In this document: in pieces, positions 29,000 to 37,155 of the stretch | How the letters are laid out: every line of letters begins with the position of its first letter | Position numbering within the stretch: position 1 is the first letter of the stretch | NCBI GenBank assembly: GCA_903838705.1 | Contig: CAILZL010000023.1 | Location: forward strand, 51,009-115,008 | Reading direction: 5' to 3' | From: an uncultured Pseudomonadota bacterium | GTDB taxonomy: Bacteria > Pseudomonadota > Gammaproteobacteria > Steroidobacterales > Steroidobacteraceae | Length of the DNA: 64,000 bases | Position numbers and translations under genes: made by a program | Notes under the pieces: model-generated | The model's database searches: none | Told to the model about the DNA's origin: nothing | Seen by the model: only the letters and a program-made list of their open reading frames with translations

Positions 29000-29780
29000 A
29001 TACCACTGACATCATGCTGATAGAGTCCATCACGATTTCATCAAGCAGTACACTTACGGAATCTCTTGCCTTACTGGCGCCCAGCACATACAGCAATGGC
29101 AGATAATGATCCGGCGTGGGAACGGATAGTCGCGCAGCCTCTCCTGCCTGCTGATAGCTCACAAGCGGCTGATGATCACCCCGTTCAAGAGCGGCACGTA
29201 CATACTGATCAAACTCACGCGCCCACGGCAGGGTTTTCGCCGCCTCGCTCCACTGCAAATAACGCAGATTGTGAACTATGTTGCCGCTGCCCAGAATCAG
29301 CACCCCTTCCGTGCGCAGCACCGCAAGTCGTCGGCCCAGTTCATAATGCCAGTCAGCAGGTTTTGATCGATCAATACTCAACTGCAGCAAGGGCACATCA
29401 CCCAGAGGATACATGTGCTTGAGCAGGGTCCAGCTGCCATGATCGAAGCCCCATTCCTGATCTGCAATCACCTCCATCGGTTTGAGTAGTTCAACAATAC
29501 GCTGCGCCAGCAATGGTTCTCCTGAAGCAGGATAGTGATACTGATACAGCACATCGGGAAAGCCCTGAAAATCATGGATAGTTCGCGGCTGCTGCATCGC
29601 GGTAATGCGCGCTCCATGTACATACCAGTGAGCTGATACACATAGAATTGCTTTCGGTCTTGGTAACGTTTGACCTAAAGCAGCCCAGGTACGGGTAAAA
29701 ACATTATCCTCGAACGCTGCCATCGGACTGCCATGTCCAATAAACACTACGGGCATTTGATCTGAAGTCAGATTATGCAT
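28971..29780 (-). CDS. ygiD: 4,5-DOPA-extradiol-dioxygenase-like protein (YgiD)
   Basis: About 269 residues from the ATG at 29780; a GTG at 29804 would add 8. LigB-like fold: VVFIGHGSPM, SAHWYVHG, WGFDHGSWTLLKHMYP and GSGNIVHNLRY contain the His and Glu residues that bind the divalent metal. Strong full-length resemblance to E. coli YgiD, which cleaves DOPA in vitro to betalamic-acid precursors; the natural substrate is unknown. Same strand as the ModF-like gene, overlapping it, so the two are likely cotranscribed. Confidence 0.9.
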   Translation of the reverse strand: MHNLTSDQMPVVFIGHGSPMAAFEDNVFTRTWAALGQTLPRPKAILCVSAHWYVHGARITAMQQPRTIHDFQGFPDVLYQYHYPASGEPLLAQRIVELLKPMEVIADQEWGFDHGSWTLLKHMYPLGDVPLLQLSIDRSKPADWHYELGRRLAVLRTEGVLILGSGNIVHNLRYLQWSEAAKTLPWAREFDQYVRAALERGDHQPLVSYQQAGEAARLSVPTPDHYLPLLYVLGASKARDSVSVLLDEIVMDSISMMSVVYGHAVVPSA

Positions 29781-29841
29781 GCTGGTATTTTTGCCATCGG
29801 ACACAAGAAAAAATCCTGAGCGTATTGAATGTTTCGTGGAA

Positions 29842-30762
29842 TCACTCGACCGGCTCCGTCACCAGCTCAGACACAGTGACCGCGACTGACACTTCATGGT
29901 CACCCCCTCCGACAATCACTCCTCGCACCGGTGATACATCACTGAAGTCACGCCCCCAGCCAAGAGTGATATGTTCCGTGCCAACCCGCAAATCATTGGT
30001 TGGATCCAGATCAATCCAGCCGAAGGGCGGTGCATACACTGATACCCATGCATGTGAAGCATCGGCACCCACGAGCATCTCCCCGCCCTCAGGTGGGCGC
30101 GTGCGCAGATAACCGCTCACATAGCGCGCCGATAATCCAAGAGAACGCAAGCAGGCAATCATCAGATGCGAAAAATCCTGACACACGCCACGACGGGTTT
30201 CGAGCACTGCCAGCAATGAAGTATTCACATGGGTTTCTCCGGGCGCATAGGATAGCTCAGTAAAAATCTTGTGCATCAATGCCTCTGCACCGGCTAGCAC
30301 GGGACAATCTGCCGGAAAGCACTCAGCGGCAAAATCCGCGAAGGCATTCTTGACCCGTACGTGCGGCGACTCGGTTCGATAACACACGGATTCAAGCTCC
30401 AGTGCCGTTCGTGGCCGACTGAGGTACCCCAGCGTTTCCCGAACCTGTTCCCAGTTCAGGGATTCACCTGCTTGCCATAGAGGTCGCGGTGCTACCGACA
30501 CTTCACTGTGCGCAATAATATTCAATTGCTGATGCGGACGATCCATCTCCAGCCGCTGTACTACATTGCCGAATGCATCCAGATCACGCCTGAGTTCGCC
30601 CGTGACCGGTTGCAGCTCCAGAAAATGCTGCAGGCAGCTTTGCCATTCATGATCGCGGGGGCTGAGATGCAACAGATGATGTGCATGTGCAACCGGAGCG
30701 CGATAGTCATAGCGAGTGACATGTTCAATGCGATAATGCCGGACGGCGGTGTCTGTGCTCAT
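29842..30762 (-). CDS. Transglutaminase-like protein (bacterial N-terminal domain type)
   Basis: 306 residues. A beta-sandwich N-terminal domain (about 8-95: YRIEHVTRYDYRAPVAHAHH, LHLSPRD) precedes the transglutaminase core. The thiol nucleophile is in RRGVCQDFSHLMIACLRSLG, with ARYVSGYLRT, then the His in SHAWVSVYAP and Asp in IDLDPTND. Such proteins act as thiol peptidases or amide-forming enzymes. Third gene of the ATP-grasp/Alpha-E/DUF2126 cluster, with a 4-base ATGA overlap with the gene before it. No signal peptide, so a cytoplasmic role fits. Confidence 0.9.
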   Translation of the reverse strand: MSTDTAVRHYRIEHVTRYDYRAPVAHAHHLLHLSPRDHEWQSCLQHFLELQPVTGELRRDLDAFGNVVQRLEMDRPHQQLNIIAHSEVSVAPRPLWQAGESLNWEQVRETLGYLSRPRTALELESVCYRTESPHVRVKNAFADFAAECFPADCPVLAGAEALMHKIFTELSYAPGETHVNTSLLAVLETRRGVCQDFSHLMIACLRSLGLSARYVSGYLRTRPPEGGEMLVGADASHAWVSVYAPPFGWIDLDPTNDLRVGTEHITLGWGRDFSDVSPVRGVIVGGGDHEVSVAVTVSELVTEPVE

Positions 30763-33212
30763 GCACTCACCACTTGCAGTACGTTTTCCACATGCGAGAA
30801 ATAGCGCAGTGACAGATCATCCGATAACTGTCCCACAGCTTTACTCAAATCCTGCATTCGGGCTGCCAGCATCTGACGGGCATAACTTGCGCCCTGCCCA
30901 GACCCTTCAAGCACACCGAAGTCCATATCCAGCACACTGGCAACGGGTCGCACCAGAATGTATGGAACGGGTGCACCACCTGCCTCACTCAGCATACTAA
31001 GATCGTGACGAATCGAATCACGCTGGTAGGCCACCGTACGCGGATTACTTGCATCACGGAGAAACAGTTCCAGCAGTGGCGCCAGACGTGGCGCGGCAAC
31101 ATGACGGCTGCGATAGGTGATCGTGCAACTGTTCACATCCAGCAACCAGTCCAGTTCCCCCTGCTGCAAGGACAGACCGCTTTGCAATCTTCCGGACAGC
31201 AGATCACACAGGAATTGCAGCCGCTCCAGACGACGCCCCAGATTCAGCAGGCGCCAGCCATCATCCTGGGTCATATCATCCAGCGCAAAGCCACTCATGG
31301 CAGCCAGCGACAGCAGCAGCCAGTCAAGTGTTTCACGCAGCTCAACATCTCCGCTAACAGCGTTTCTAAGCTGACGACGCAACACATTCACAGTTCGCCA
31401 GTGTTCTGATGACAGTCGGCCACGCACCTGCGTGGCACACCAGTGCAACCGTTTGTAATCGGCATGCAGGGAACTGGGTCTGCTTTCAGAGAATATCGAG
31501 TTACGTAACGGGACATCCTCTTCATAAAGCCCGAACTGTTTACAACTGGCCAGTGATGATTCCCATAGTGCGGGCTCAACCCGTACAGCAAGACTGGCAC
31601 GTAACAGGCGTACCTTGTTTTCGCATCGCTCGGTATAACGCCCCATCCAGAACAGGTTTTCGCCGAGTGAGGAAGGTACTTCAAACGGACGCTGCACAAA
31701 CCTTGAAGTTGCACGCACAACACCCGGCTTAATTTCTGCCTGATCCACCCGGGATGAATTTACAGCAGCGCTGAGCACCCACACATCCTTGCTGCCGCCG
31801 CCTTGCTGGTTGGACACCACATCAGCGCTGGTTTCACCGGCAATACGGGCAAGCCCTCCGGGCAGCACACGATAACCCAGCGGCGTAGCGATGGCATATA
31901 CGCGCAAGCTCACTGCACGGGCCGCCAGCCTCAATGGACCGCTGGTACGCCACACCGGCGCCTGTGAAAGTGCAAAGCGCTCCTGTGCAACAAAGGTATG
32001 CGGACGACGGCGCATGCGTTCAAACAATTCTTCTCTGGGGGCGCCCTGCAACTCTTTGCCAAACACCAGTTCACGACGCTGATTCGGAAATACTGATTTG
32101 ATGACCAGTTCATCAAAATGCTCCTGCACGAATTCCAGCGCAGGCCGTTCGCCACACCACCAGGTTGCCACTGAAGGCAGCAACAGCTTTTCACCTAGCA
32201 GTCTTTCAGCAGCACCCGGCAGGAATCCCAGCCACGCCGCAGAATCCAGCACACCTGAGCCCAGCGGATTCACCACAGTCACGCGCTGCGCGCGTATCGC
32301 CTGCAGAAGTCCGGGGACGCCCAGTGCCGAATCGCTGCGCAACTCCACCGGATCACAATAGTCATCATCCAGTCGACGCAGAATGGCATGCACACGACGC
32401 AATCCCGACAATGTTTTCAGATAAACGGTGTCATTACGCACCGTAAGATCATGTCCCTGTACAAGCAACAAGCCCAGTTGACGCGCCAGATACGCATGTT
32501 CGAAATAGGTTTCATTGAACACACCGGCCGTAAGCACTACCGCGAGTGAATCATCTTCGGCATGACGCAATAGCTGTTCACGCAAGCTGGTATAAAAGCC
32601 ATGTACATTACGCACACGCAACTCACGCAACACGTCCGGCAGTACCCGCGCCGTAATATGCCGATTCTCCAGAGCGTAACCGGCACCTGAAGGTGCTTGA
32701 GTACGATCACTCAGCGCCCACCAGCCACCATTCGGTGCGCGCGCCAGATCCACTGCATAGATCGGCAGCCAGTTATCATCAAGCGGCTTGATGCCATGAC
32801 AGGGCCAGAGAAAATTGGGATGACCAAACACCAGTTCCGGCGGGACGATGCCTTCCGACAACATGCGCTGTGACCCATACAAATCCGCCAGCATGGCATT
32901 CAGCAACATGGCTCGCTGCTGCACACCCTGCTCTATCCCACGCCACTCATCAGCCGTCAGCACCAGCGGCAAGGCATCCAGTGCCCAGGGGCGATCCGTA
33001 CCCGTGGGATCGGCATACACATTGTAGGTAACGCCATTTTCAGCAATGAGGGTACGCGCAAGATCAACACCCTGCTGCACTGAGACTGTTCCTGCATCGG
33101 ACAGGTGCTGCAACAACGCCTGCCAGTGCGGTCGCACCTGCCCTGCGTTATCGCGCACCTCGTCATAGCGTCCGGCACGGGTTCGATAGGTTTTGAGCCA
33201 GTCAGCTGTCAT
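30759..33212 (-). CDS. Circularly permuted ATP-grasp / Alpha-E domain fusion protein
   Basis: 817 residues. Part 1 (about 1-480) is a circularly permuted type 2 ATP-grasp: GVTYNVYADPTG, PLVLTADEW, LFGHPNFLWPCHG-like block, VVLTAGVFNETYFEHAYLARQLG, VYLKTLSGLRRVHAILRRLDDDYCDPVELR and VTVVNPLGSGVLDS. Part 2 (about 490-815) is an Alpha-E helical domain starting PSSLGENLFWMGRYTERCENKVRLLRA-type (key WMGRYTER). The two are often separate genes; here they are fused. ATP-grasp enzymes join a carboxylate to an amine through an acyl phosphate. Comparative genomics (amidoligase surveys) predicts peptide or metabolite modification; no product is known. Middle gene of the cluster. Confidence 0.9.
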   Translation of the reverse strand: MTADWLKTYRTRAGRYDEVRDNAGQVRPHWQALLQHLSDAGTVSVQQGVDLARTLIAENGVTYNVYADPTGTDRPWALDALPLVLTADEWRGIEQGVQQRAMLLNAMLADLYGSQRMLSEGIVPPELVFGHPNFLWPCHGIKPLDDNWLPIYAVDLARAPNGGWWALSDRTQAPSGAGYALENRHITARVLPDVLRELRVRNVHGFYTSLREQLLRHAEDDSLAVVLTAGVFNETYFEHAYLARQLGLLLVQGHDLTVRNDTVYLKTLSGLRRVHAILRRLDDDYCDPVELRSDSALGVPGLLQAIRAQRVTVVNPLGSGVLDSAAWLGFLPGAAERLLGEKLLLPSVATWWCGERPALEFVQEHFDELVIKSVFPNQRRELVFGKELQGAPREELFERMRRRPHTFVAQERFALSQAPVWRTSGPLRLAARAVSLRVYAIATPLGYRVLPGGLARIAGETSADVVSNQQGGGSKDVWVLSAAVNSSRVDQAEIKPGVVRATSRFVQRPFEVPSSLGENLFWMGRYTERCENKVRLLRASLAVRVEPALWESSLASCKQFGLYEEDVPLRNSIFSESRPSSLHADYKRLHWCATQVRGRLSSEHWRTVNVLRRQLRNAVSGDVELRETLDWLLLSLAAMSGFALDDMTQDDGWRLLNLGRRLERLQFLCDLLSGRLQSGLSLQQGELDWLLDVNSCTITYRSRHVAAPRLAPLLELFLRDASNPRTVAYQRDSIRHDLSMLSEAGGAPVPYILVRPVASVLDMDFGVLEGSGQGASYARQMLAARMQDLSKAVGQLSDDLSLRYFSHVENVLQVVSA

Positions 33213-33269
33213 TCGCTATTGTGGCATGAATGTGCAAAATTCAGCAGTAATGCAGCAGATTATCCTGTT

Positions 33270-36200
33270 TTACCCGCGTCGCAGATCCAGTGTGAAAGGG
33301 AACTCCGGATCAGGCTGCCCTGGCTGTATATTACCGATGCCCGTGCTGTGTCCCATCCGGAAGAATCGTGCAAGACGCCGGCTTTCCGCCTCAAACGAGT
33401 TGACCGGGAAGGTCGCATAATTGCGGCCACCCGGATGGGCCACATGGTACTGGCATCCGCCCATCGAACGGTTCGACCAGGTATCCACCAGATCGAAAGT
33501 CAGCGGTGAGTTCACGCCAATAGCAGGATGCAAAGCTGATGACGGCTGCCAAGCGCGATAGCGCACACCCGCCACAAACTCGCCCACTTTTCCGGTAGGT
33601 CGAAGCGGCATTACCCTGCCATTGCAACTGACAACATAACGATCCGGGGCCAGACCAGTCACTTTCACCTGCATACGTTCGACGGAAGAATCCACATAGC
33701 GCACGGTACCGGCCGCACCGCCTTCTTCTCCCATCACATGCCAGGGTTCCAGAGCATGGCGCAACTCCACGTCAATGCCACGTGTGGCGTAATCTCCATA
33801 CTTTGGAAAGCGGAATTCAAAATGCGGTGCAAACCAGTCGAACTCGAATGGATAACCTGCTTCATTCATCTCGCGCATCACGTCATGGAAATCCTGCTCA
33901 ACAAAGTACGGCAACATGAAACGGTCATGCAGCTCAGTACCCCAACGTGCCAGTCTTGCTGGCTCATATGGCTGCTTCCAGAATCGGGACAACATGGACC
34001 GGATCAACAACTGCTGCGCCAGACTCATCTGTGCATGTGGCGGCATTTCAAAGGCGCGCATTTCAACCAGACCAAGCCGACCCGTTGGACCATCCGGTGA
34101 AAACAGCTTGTCGATACAGAACTCGGCACGATGAGTGTTGCCGGTCACATCTATCAGCAGATTACGCAGGGCGCGATCCACCAGCCAGGGCGGGCATGCC
34201 TCACCTTTCTTTGGCAGCTGCTTGAACGCCAGCTCCAGCTCATACAATGAGTCATTGCGCGCTTCATCAACACGTGGTGCCTGTGAGGTAGGCCCGATAA
34301 ACAGGCCTGAGAACAGGTATGAAAGCGACGGGTGGTTATGCCAGTACCCGATCAGGCTGCGCAACAGATCAGGTCGTCGCAGGAAGGGTGAATCCATTGA
34401 TGTCGGGCCACCCAGGGTGAAGTGATTACCACCTCCCGTTCCTGTATGACGGCCATCCAGCATGAATTTTTCGGTACCCAAGCGTGACAGATGCGCCGCT
34501 TCATACAGATGCGTAGTGCGCTCAACCATGTCATCCCAGCTGTCAGAGGGATGCACATTCACTTCAATCACACCCGGGTCAGGTGTAACCCGGAAATTCT
34601 TCAGCCGCGAATCAGAAGGTGGTTCATATCCTTCAACGATCACCGGCAACTGCATGCTTTCAGCAGTTGCTTCCACCGCCGCCACCAGTTCCAGATAGTT
34701 TTCCAGTTGCGGCATCGGTGGCATGAAGATGTACAGCACGCCTTCGCGGGGTTCAGCTGAGATTGCCGTGCGCGTAATCCAGCCGGCTGATTCATGGCGC
34801 GCAGGCTGACGGGCAGAAGGATTCATCTGCCATGATGCATTTCGTGATCTGCCCTTAGCATGATCATCACGATCTGATTCATTTCCGAACTGATCACGAA
34901 CCTGTTGCCGGATACTCGTATATGCAGACAACTCCGACTGACGGACGGACGGATCAACAATATGAAGATAAGGATAGTCACCCTTGCTTACCCAGGGCTG
35001 CGAGTCCATCGGCAGACGGTAGCCCAGTGCAGAATCACCCGGGATCAGATAGCAACGTTCCGAGCGCATGAACCACGGTCCGCTCTGCCAGCCCGTATTA
35101 GCCGGATTCCGGGCGACCGGCAGCACATGACCTACTGCCTTATCCAGACCATATTCGAACACTTTCATCAGACGGGCACGTTCCAGCGGATCTTCCAGAC
35201 GTGAATCAAACGGATCAACATTGCCGGGCAACCGGCGTTCACGCCACAGGTAATAGAACACATCTTCATAAGCAGGAAACACATGGCTGCCCGCCAGTTT
35301 CAATCGCTGTGCAATTTCAATCAGGAATATTTTTGCCTTGAGTTCATCAGCGCCATAATTGCAACGCTCATCGGCATACCACTGCGGATCATTCCACAAT
35401 GTCTCGCCATCCTTGCGCCAGAAACAATTCAGCGACCAGCGTGGCAACTGCTCCCCCGGATACCACTTGCCCTGACCGAAATGCATCAATCCATTGGGCG
35501 CATATTTAGTACGCATGCGATGAAAAAGATCGGCTGCCAGTTTGCGCTTGGTCGGTCCGAGCGCTGTGGTATTCCATTCAGCACCATCAGGATCATCTGC
35601 AGAAACAAAGGTCGGCTCGCCGCCCATCGTCAGGCGCATGTCTGCCGCCTTGATTTCGGCATCAATGGCATGACCCAGCTGTTCAATCTGCTGCCATTGT
35701 GTTTCGGTGTAAGGCTTAGTCACACGCGGCGCTTCCCAGATACGCTGCACGTGCATGTGATGTTCAAATTCCACTTCGCACTTGTCCGTCATGCCACTGA
35801 CCGGCGCTGCCGATGAAGGCTCGGGGCTGCAGGCCAGCGGAATATGTCCCTCACCTGCCAGCAGACCTGAAGTTGGATCAAAACCAATCCAGCCTGCGCC
35901 GGGCAGATACACCTCACACCACGCATGCAGATCAGTGAAATCCCGCTCAGGACCGGAAGGGCCATCCAGAGATTTCACGTCCGCAGTGAGCTGGATCAGA
36001 TAACCGGACACAAAACGCGCCGCAAAACCCAGATGACGCAGGAGATGTACCAGCAGCGCGGCGGAATCACGGCAGCTTCCTGATCGTTTTTGCAGAGTTT
36101 CATCGGGCGTCTGCACACCCGGCTCCATGCGGATGAGATAGCTGATGTCACGCGCCAGCCTGCCATTCAACTCCACCAGAAAGTCGATGGTGCGGCGCGA

Positions 36201-36611
36201 ATCACGCGGAATTCTCGCCAGATATTCCGCAACAATGGGCGTCGCGGGCGGCTTGATCAGATTTGTAACCAGCTCCCGCTTCTCTGCAGCTTCATAATTG
36301 AATGGAAATTTTTCGGCGTAGGGCGCGAGAAAAAAATCGAAGGGATTGAGCACCGACATTTCAGCAACCAGATCCACTTCAACACGGAACAGATCTGTCT
36401 TGTCCGGAAAATTCAGGCGTGCCAGAAAGTTTGACTGTGCATCCTGCTGCCAGTTGATGAAGTGCTTTTCAGGTGTGACTTTCAATGAGTAGGAAAGAAT
36501 ACGCGTGCGACAGTGCGGAGCCGGACGCAGACGGACTACCTGTGGACCGAGGTTGATCAGACGGTCATAGCGATACTCCGTCACATGATTCAGCGCAACA
36601 TGAATGGACAC
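33270..36611 (-). CDS. Transglutaminase plus DUF2126 putative amidoligase
   Basis: 1113 residues, GTG start with AAGGA 6 bases upstream. N-terminal transglutaminase-like part (about 1-290): beta-sandwich, then Cys in RSGSCRDSAALLVHLLRHLG, His in DLHAWCEVYLPG and Asp in IGFDPTSG. The rest is DUF2126, a putative amidoligase with a glutamine-synthetase-like fold: RLTMGGEPTFVSADDPDG, HFGQGKWYPGEQLPRW, HTGTGGGNHFTLGG, SYLFSGLFIGPTSQAPR, and EMRAFEMPPHAQM. It is the first and largest gene of the cluster, 57 bases before the ATP-grasp gene. The trio is conserved across proteobacteria but biochemically uncharacterised as far as I know. Confidence 0.9.
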   Translation of the reverse strand: MSIHVALNHVTEYRYDRLINLGPQVVRLRPAPHCRTRILSYSLKVTPEKHFINWQQDAQSNFLARLNFPDKTDLFRVEVDLVAEMSVLNPFDFFLAPYAEKFPFNYEAAEKRELVTNLIKPPATPIVAEYLARIPRDSRRTIDFLVELNGRLARDISYLIRMEPGVQTPDETLQKRSGSCRDSAALLVHLLRHLGFAARFVSGYLIQLTADVKSLDGPSGPERDFTDLHAWCEVYLPGAGWIGFDPTSGLLAGEGHIPLACSPEPSSAAPVSGMTDKCEVEFEHHMHVQRIWEAPRVTKPYTETQWQQIEQLGHAIDAEIKAADMRLTMGGEPTFVSADDPDGAEWNTTALGPTKRKLAADLFHRMRTKYAPNGLMHFGQGKWYPGEQLPRWSLNCFWRKDGETLWNDPQWYADERCNYGADELKAKIFLIEIAQRLKLAGSHVFPAYEDVFYYLWRERRLPGNVDPFDSRLEDPLERARLMKVFEYGLDKAVGHVLPVARNPANTGWQSGPWFMRSERCYLIPGDSALGYRLPMDSQPWVSKGDYPYLHIVDPSVRQSELSAYTSIRQQVRDQFGNESDRDDHAKGRSRNASWQMNPSARQPARHESAGWITRTAISAEPREGVLYIFMPPMPQLENYLELVAAVEATAESMQLPVIVEGYEPPSDSRLKNFRVTPDPGVIEVNVHPSDSWDDMVERTTHLYEAAHLSRLGTEKFMLDGRHTGTGGGNHFTLGGPTSMDSPFLRRPDLLRSLIGYWHNHPSLSYLFSGLFIGPTSQAPRVDEARNDSLYELELAFKQLPKKGEACPPWLVDRALRNLLIDVTGNTHRAEFCIDKLFSPDGPTGRLGLVEMRAFEMPPHAQMSLAQQLLIRSMLSRFWKQPYEPARLARWGTELHDRFMLPYFVEQDFHDVMREMNEAGYPFEFDWFAPHFEFRFPKYGDYATRGIDVELRHALEPWHVMGEEGGAAGTVRYVDSSVERMQVKVTGLAPDRYVVSCNGRVMPLRPTGKVGEFVAGVRYRAWQPSSALHPAIGVNSPLTFDLVDTWSNRSMGGCQYHVAHPGGRNYATFPVNSFEAESRRLARFFRMGHSTGIGNIQPGQPDPEFPFTLDLRRG

Positions 36612-36871
36612 GGTTTTCCTTGGGCACCAGGCCGGTAAATTTCTACTGCAAACCGGTTACAACAATGCAAGAGACGCTCCACACACGCAAGTACTGGCTT
36701 GCAGCGTTGCCAGCGCACGGTGGAGGTGCAACGCTTAACGCTCATTGCACCAGCACCGCACAATATTGATTATGACAATCGGACCAGGACCAGGCTGTTT
36801 CAGGTTTGTACTGGCGTCAAAGCCGCAGTAGAGTTCAGGATTATTTTTGCGGCGCATATCTGCACCGCAGC

Positions 36872-37132
36872 ATGAACTGCGATATGAACAAGTTTGACAA
36901 CTACTCACCTGAATTCAACCAGGCGCTGGCTCAGGCCAGCAGCGAACTGGGCATGCCAGATTACTACATGCCCTGCGTGCGGCCGCTGTTTTCCATGCCC
37001 ATGCAACAATGGCCGATGTGCTGCGGAGGGGGGTGTGAGCCCTGCGCGCAGACACTCATCAATGTCGCCTGCCGGATCTGCGAATTGCTGAAGTTCAATC
37101 CTGACCATCTTCCGGGCGACGGCCAGTCCTGA
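36872..37132 (+). CDS. Small cysteine-rich protein, unknown function
   Basis: About 82-86 residues (ATG at 36872 or 36884). The middle is MCCGGGCEPCAQTLINVACRICELL: six cysteines, including a CCGxGCxxC cluster that could bind a metal or an Fe-S centre. Before it come Met/Pro-rich stretches (MPDYYMPCVRP, FSMPMQQWPM). No signal peptide. It diverges from the DUF2126 gene and converges with tex, 23 bases away. Base composition fits a coding region, but I do not recognise the family. Confidence 0.6.
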   Translation: MNCDMNKFDNYSPEFNQALAQASSELGMPDYYMPCVRPLFSMPMQQWPMCCGGGCEPCAQTLINVACRICELLKFNPDHLPGDGQS

Positions 37133-37155
37133 CTCACTGGCCGAACAGCTGACGC

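Noticed and set aside
36703..36735. 7-bp inverted repeat AGCGTTG/CAACGCT upstream of the DUF2126 gene
   Set aside because: Short stem with a 19-base loop; not above chance in a window this size.
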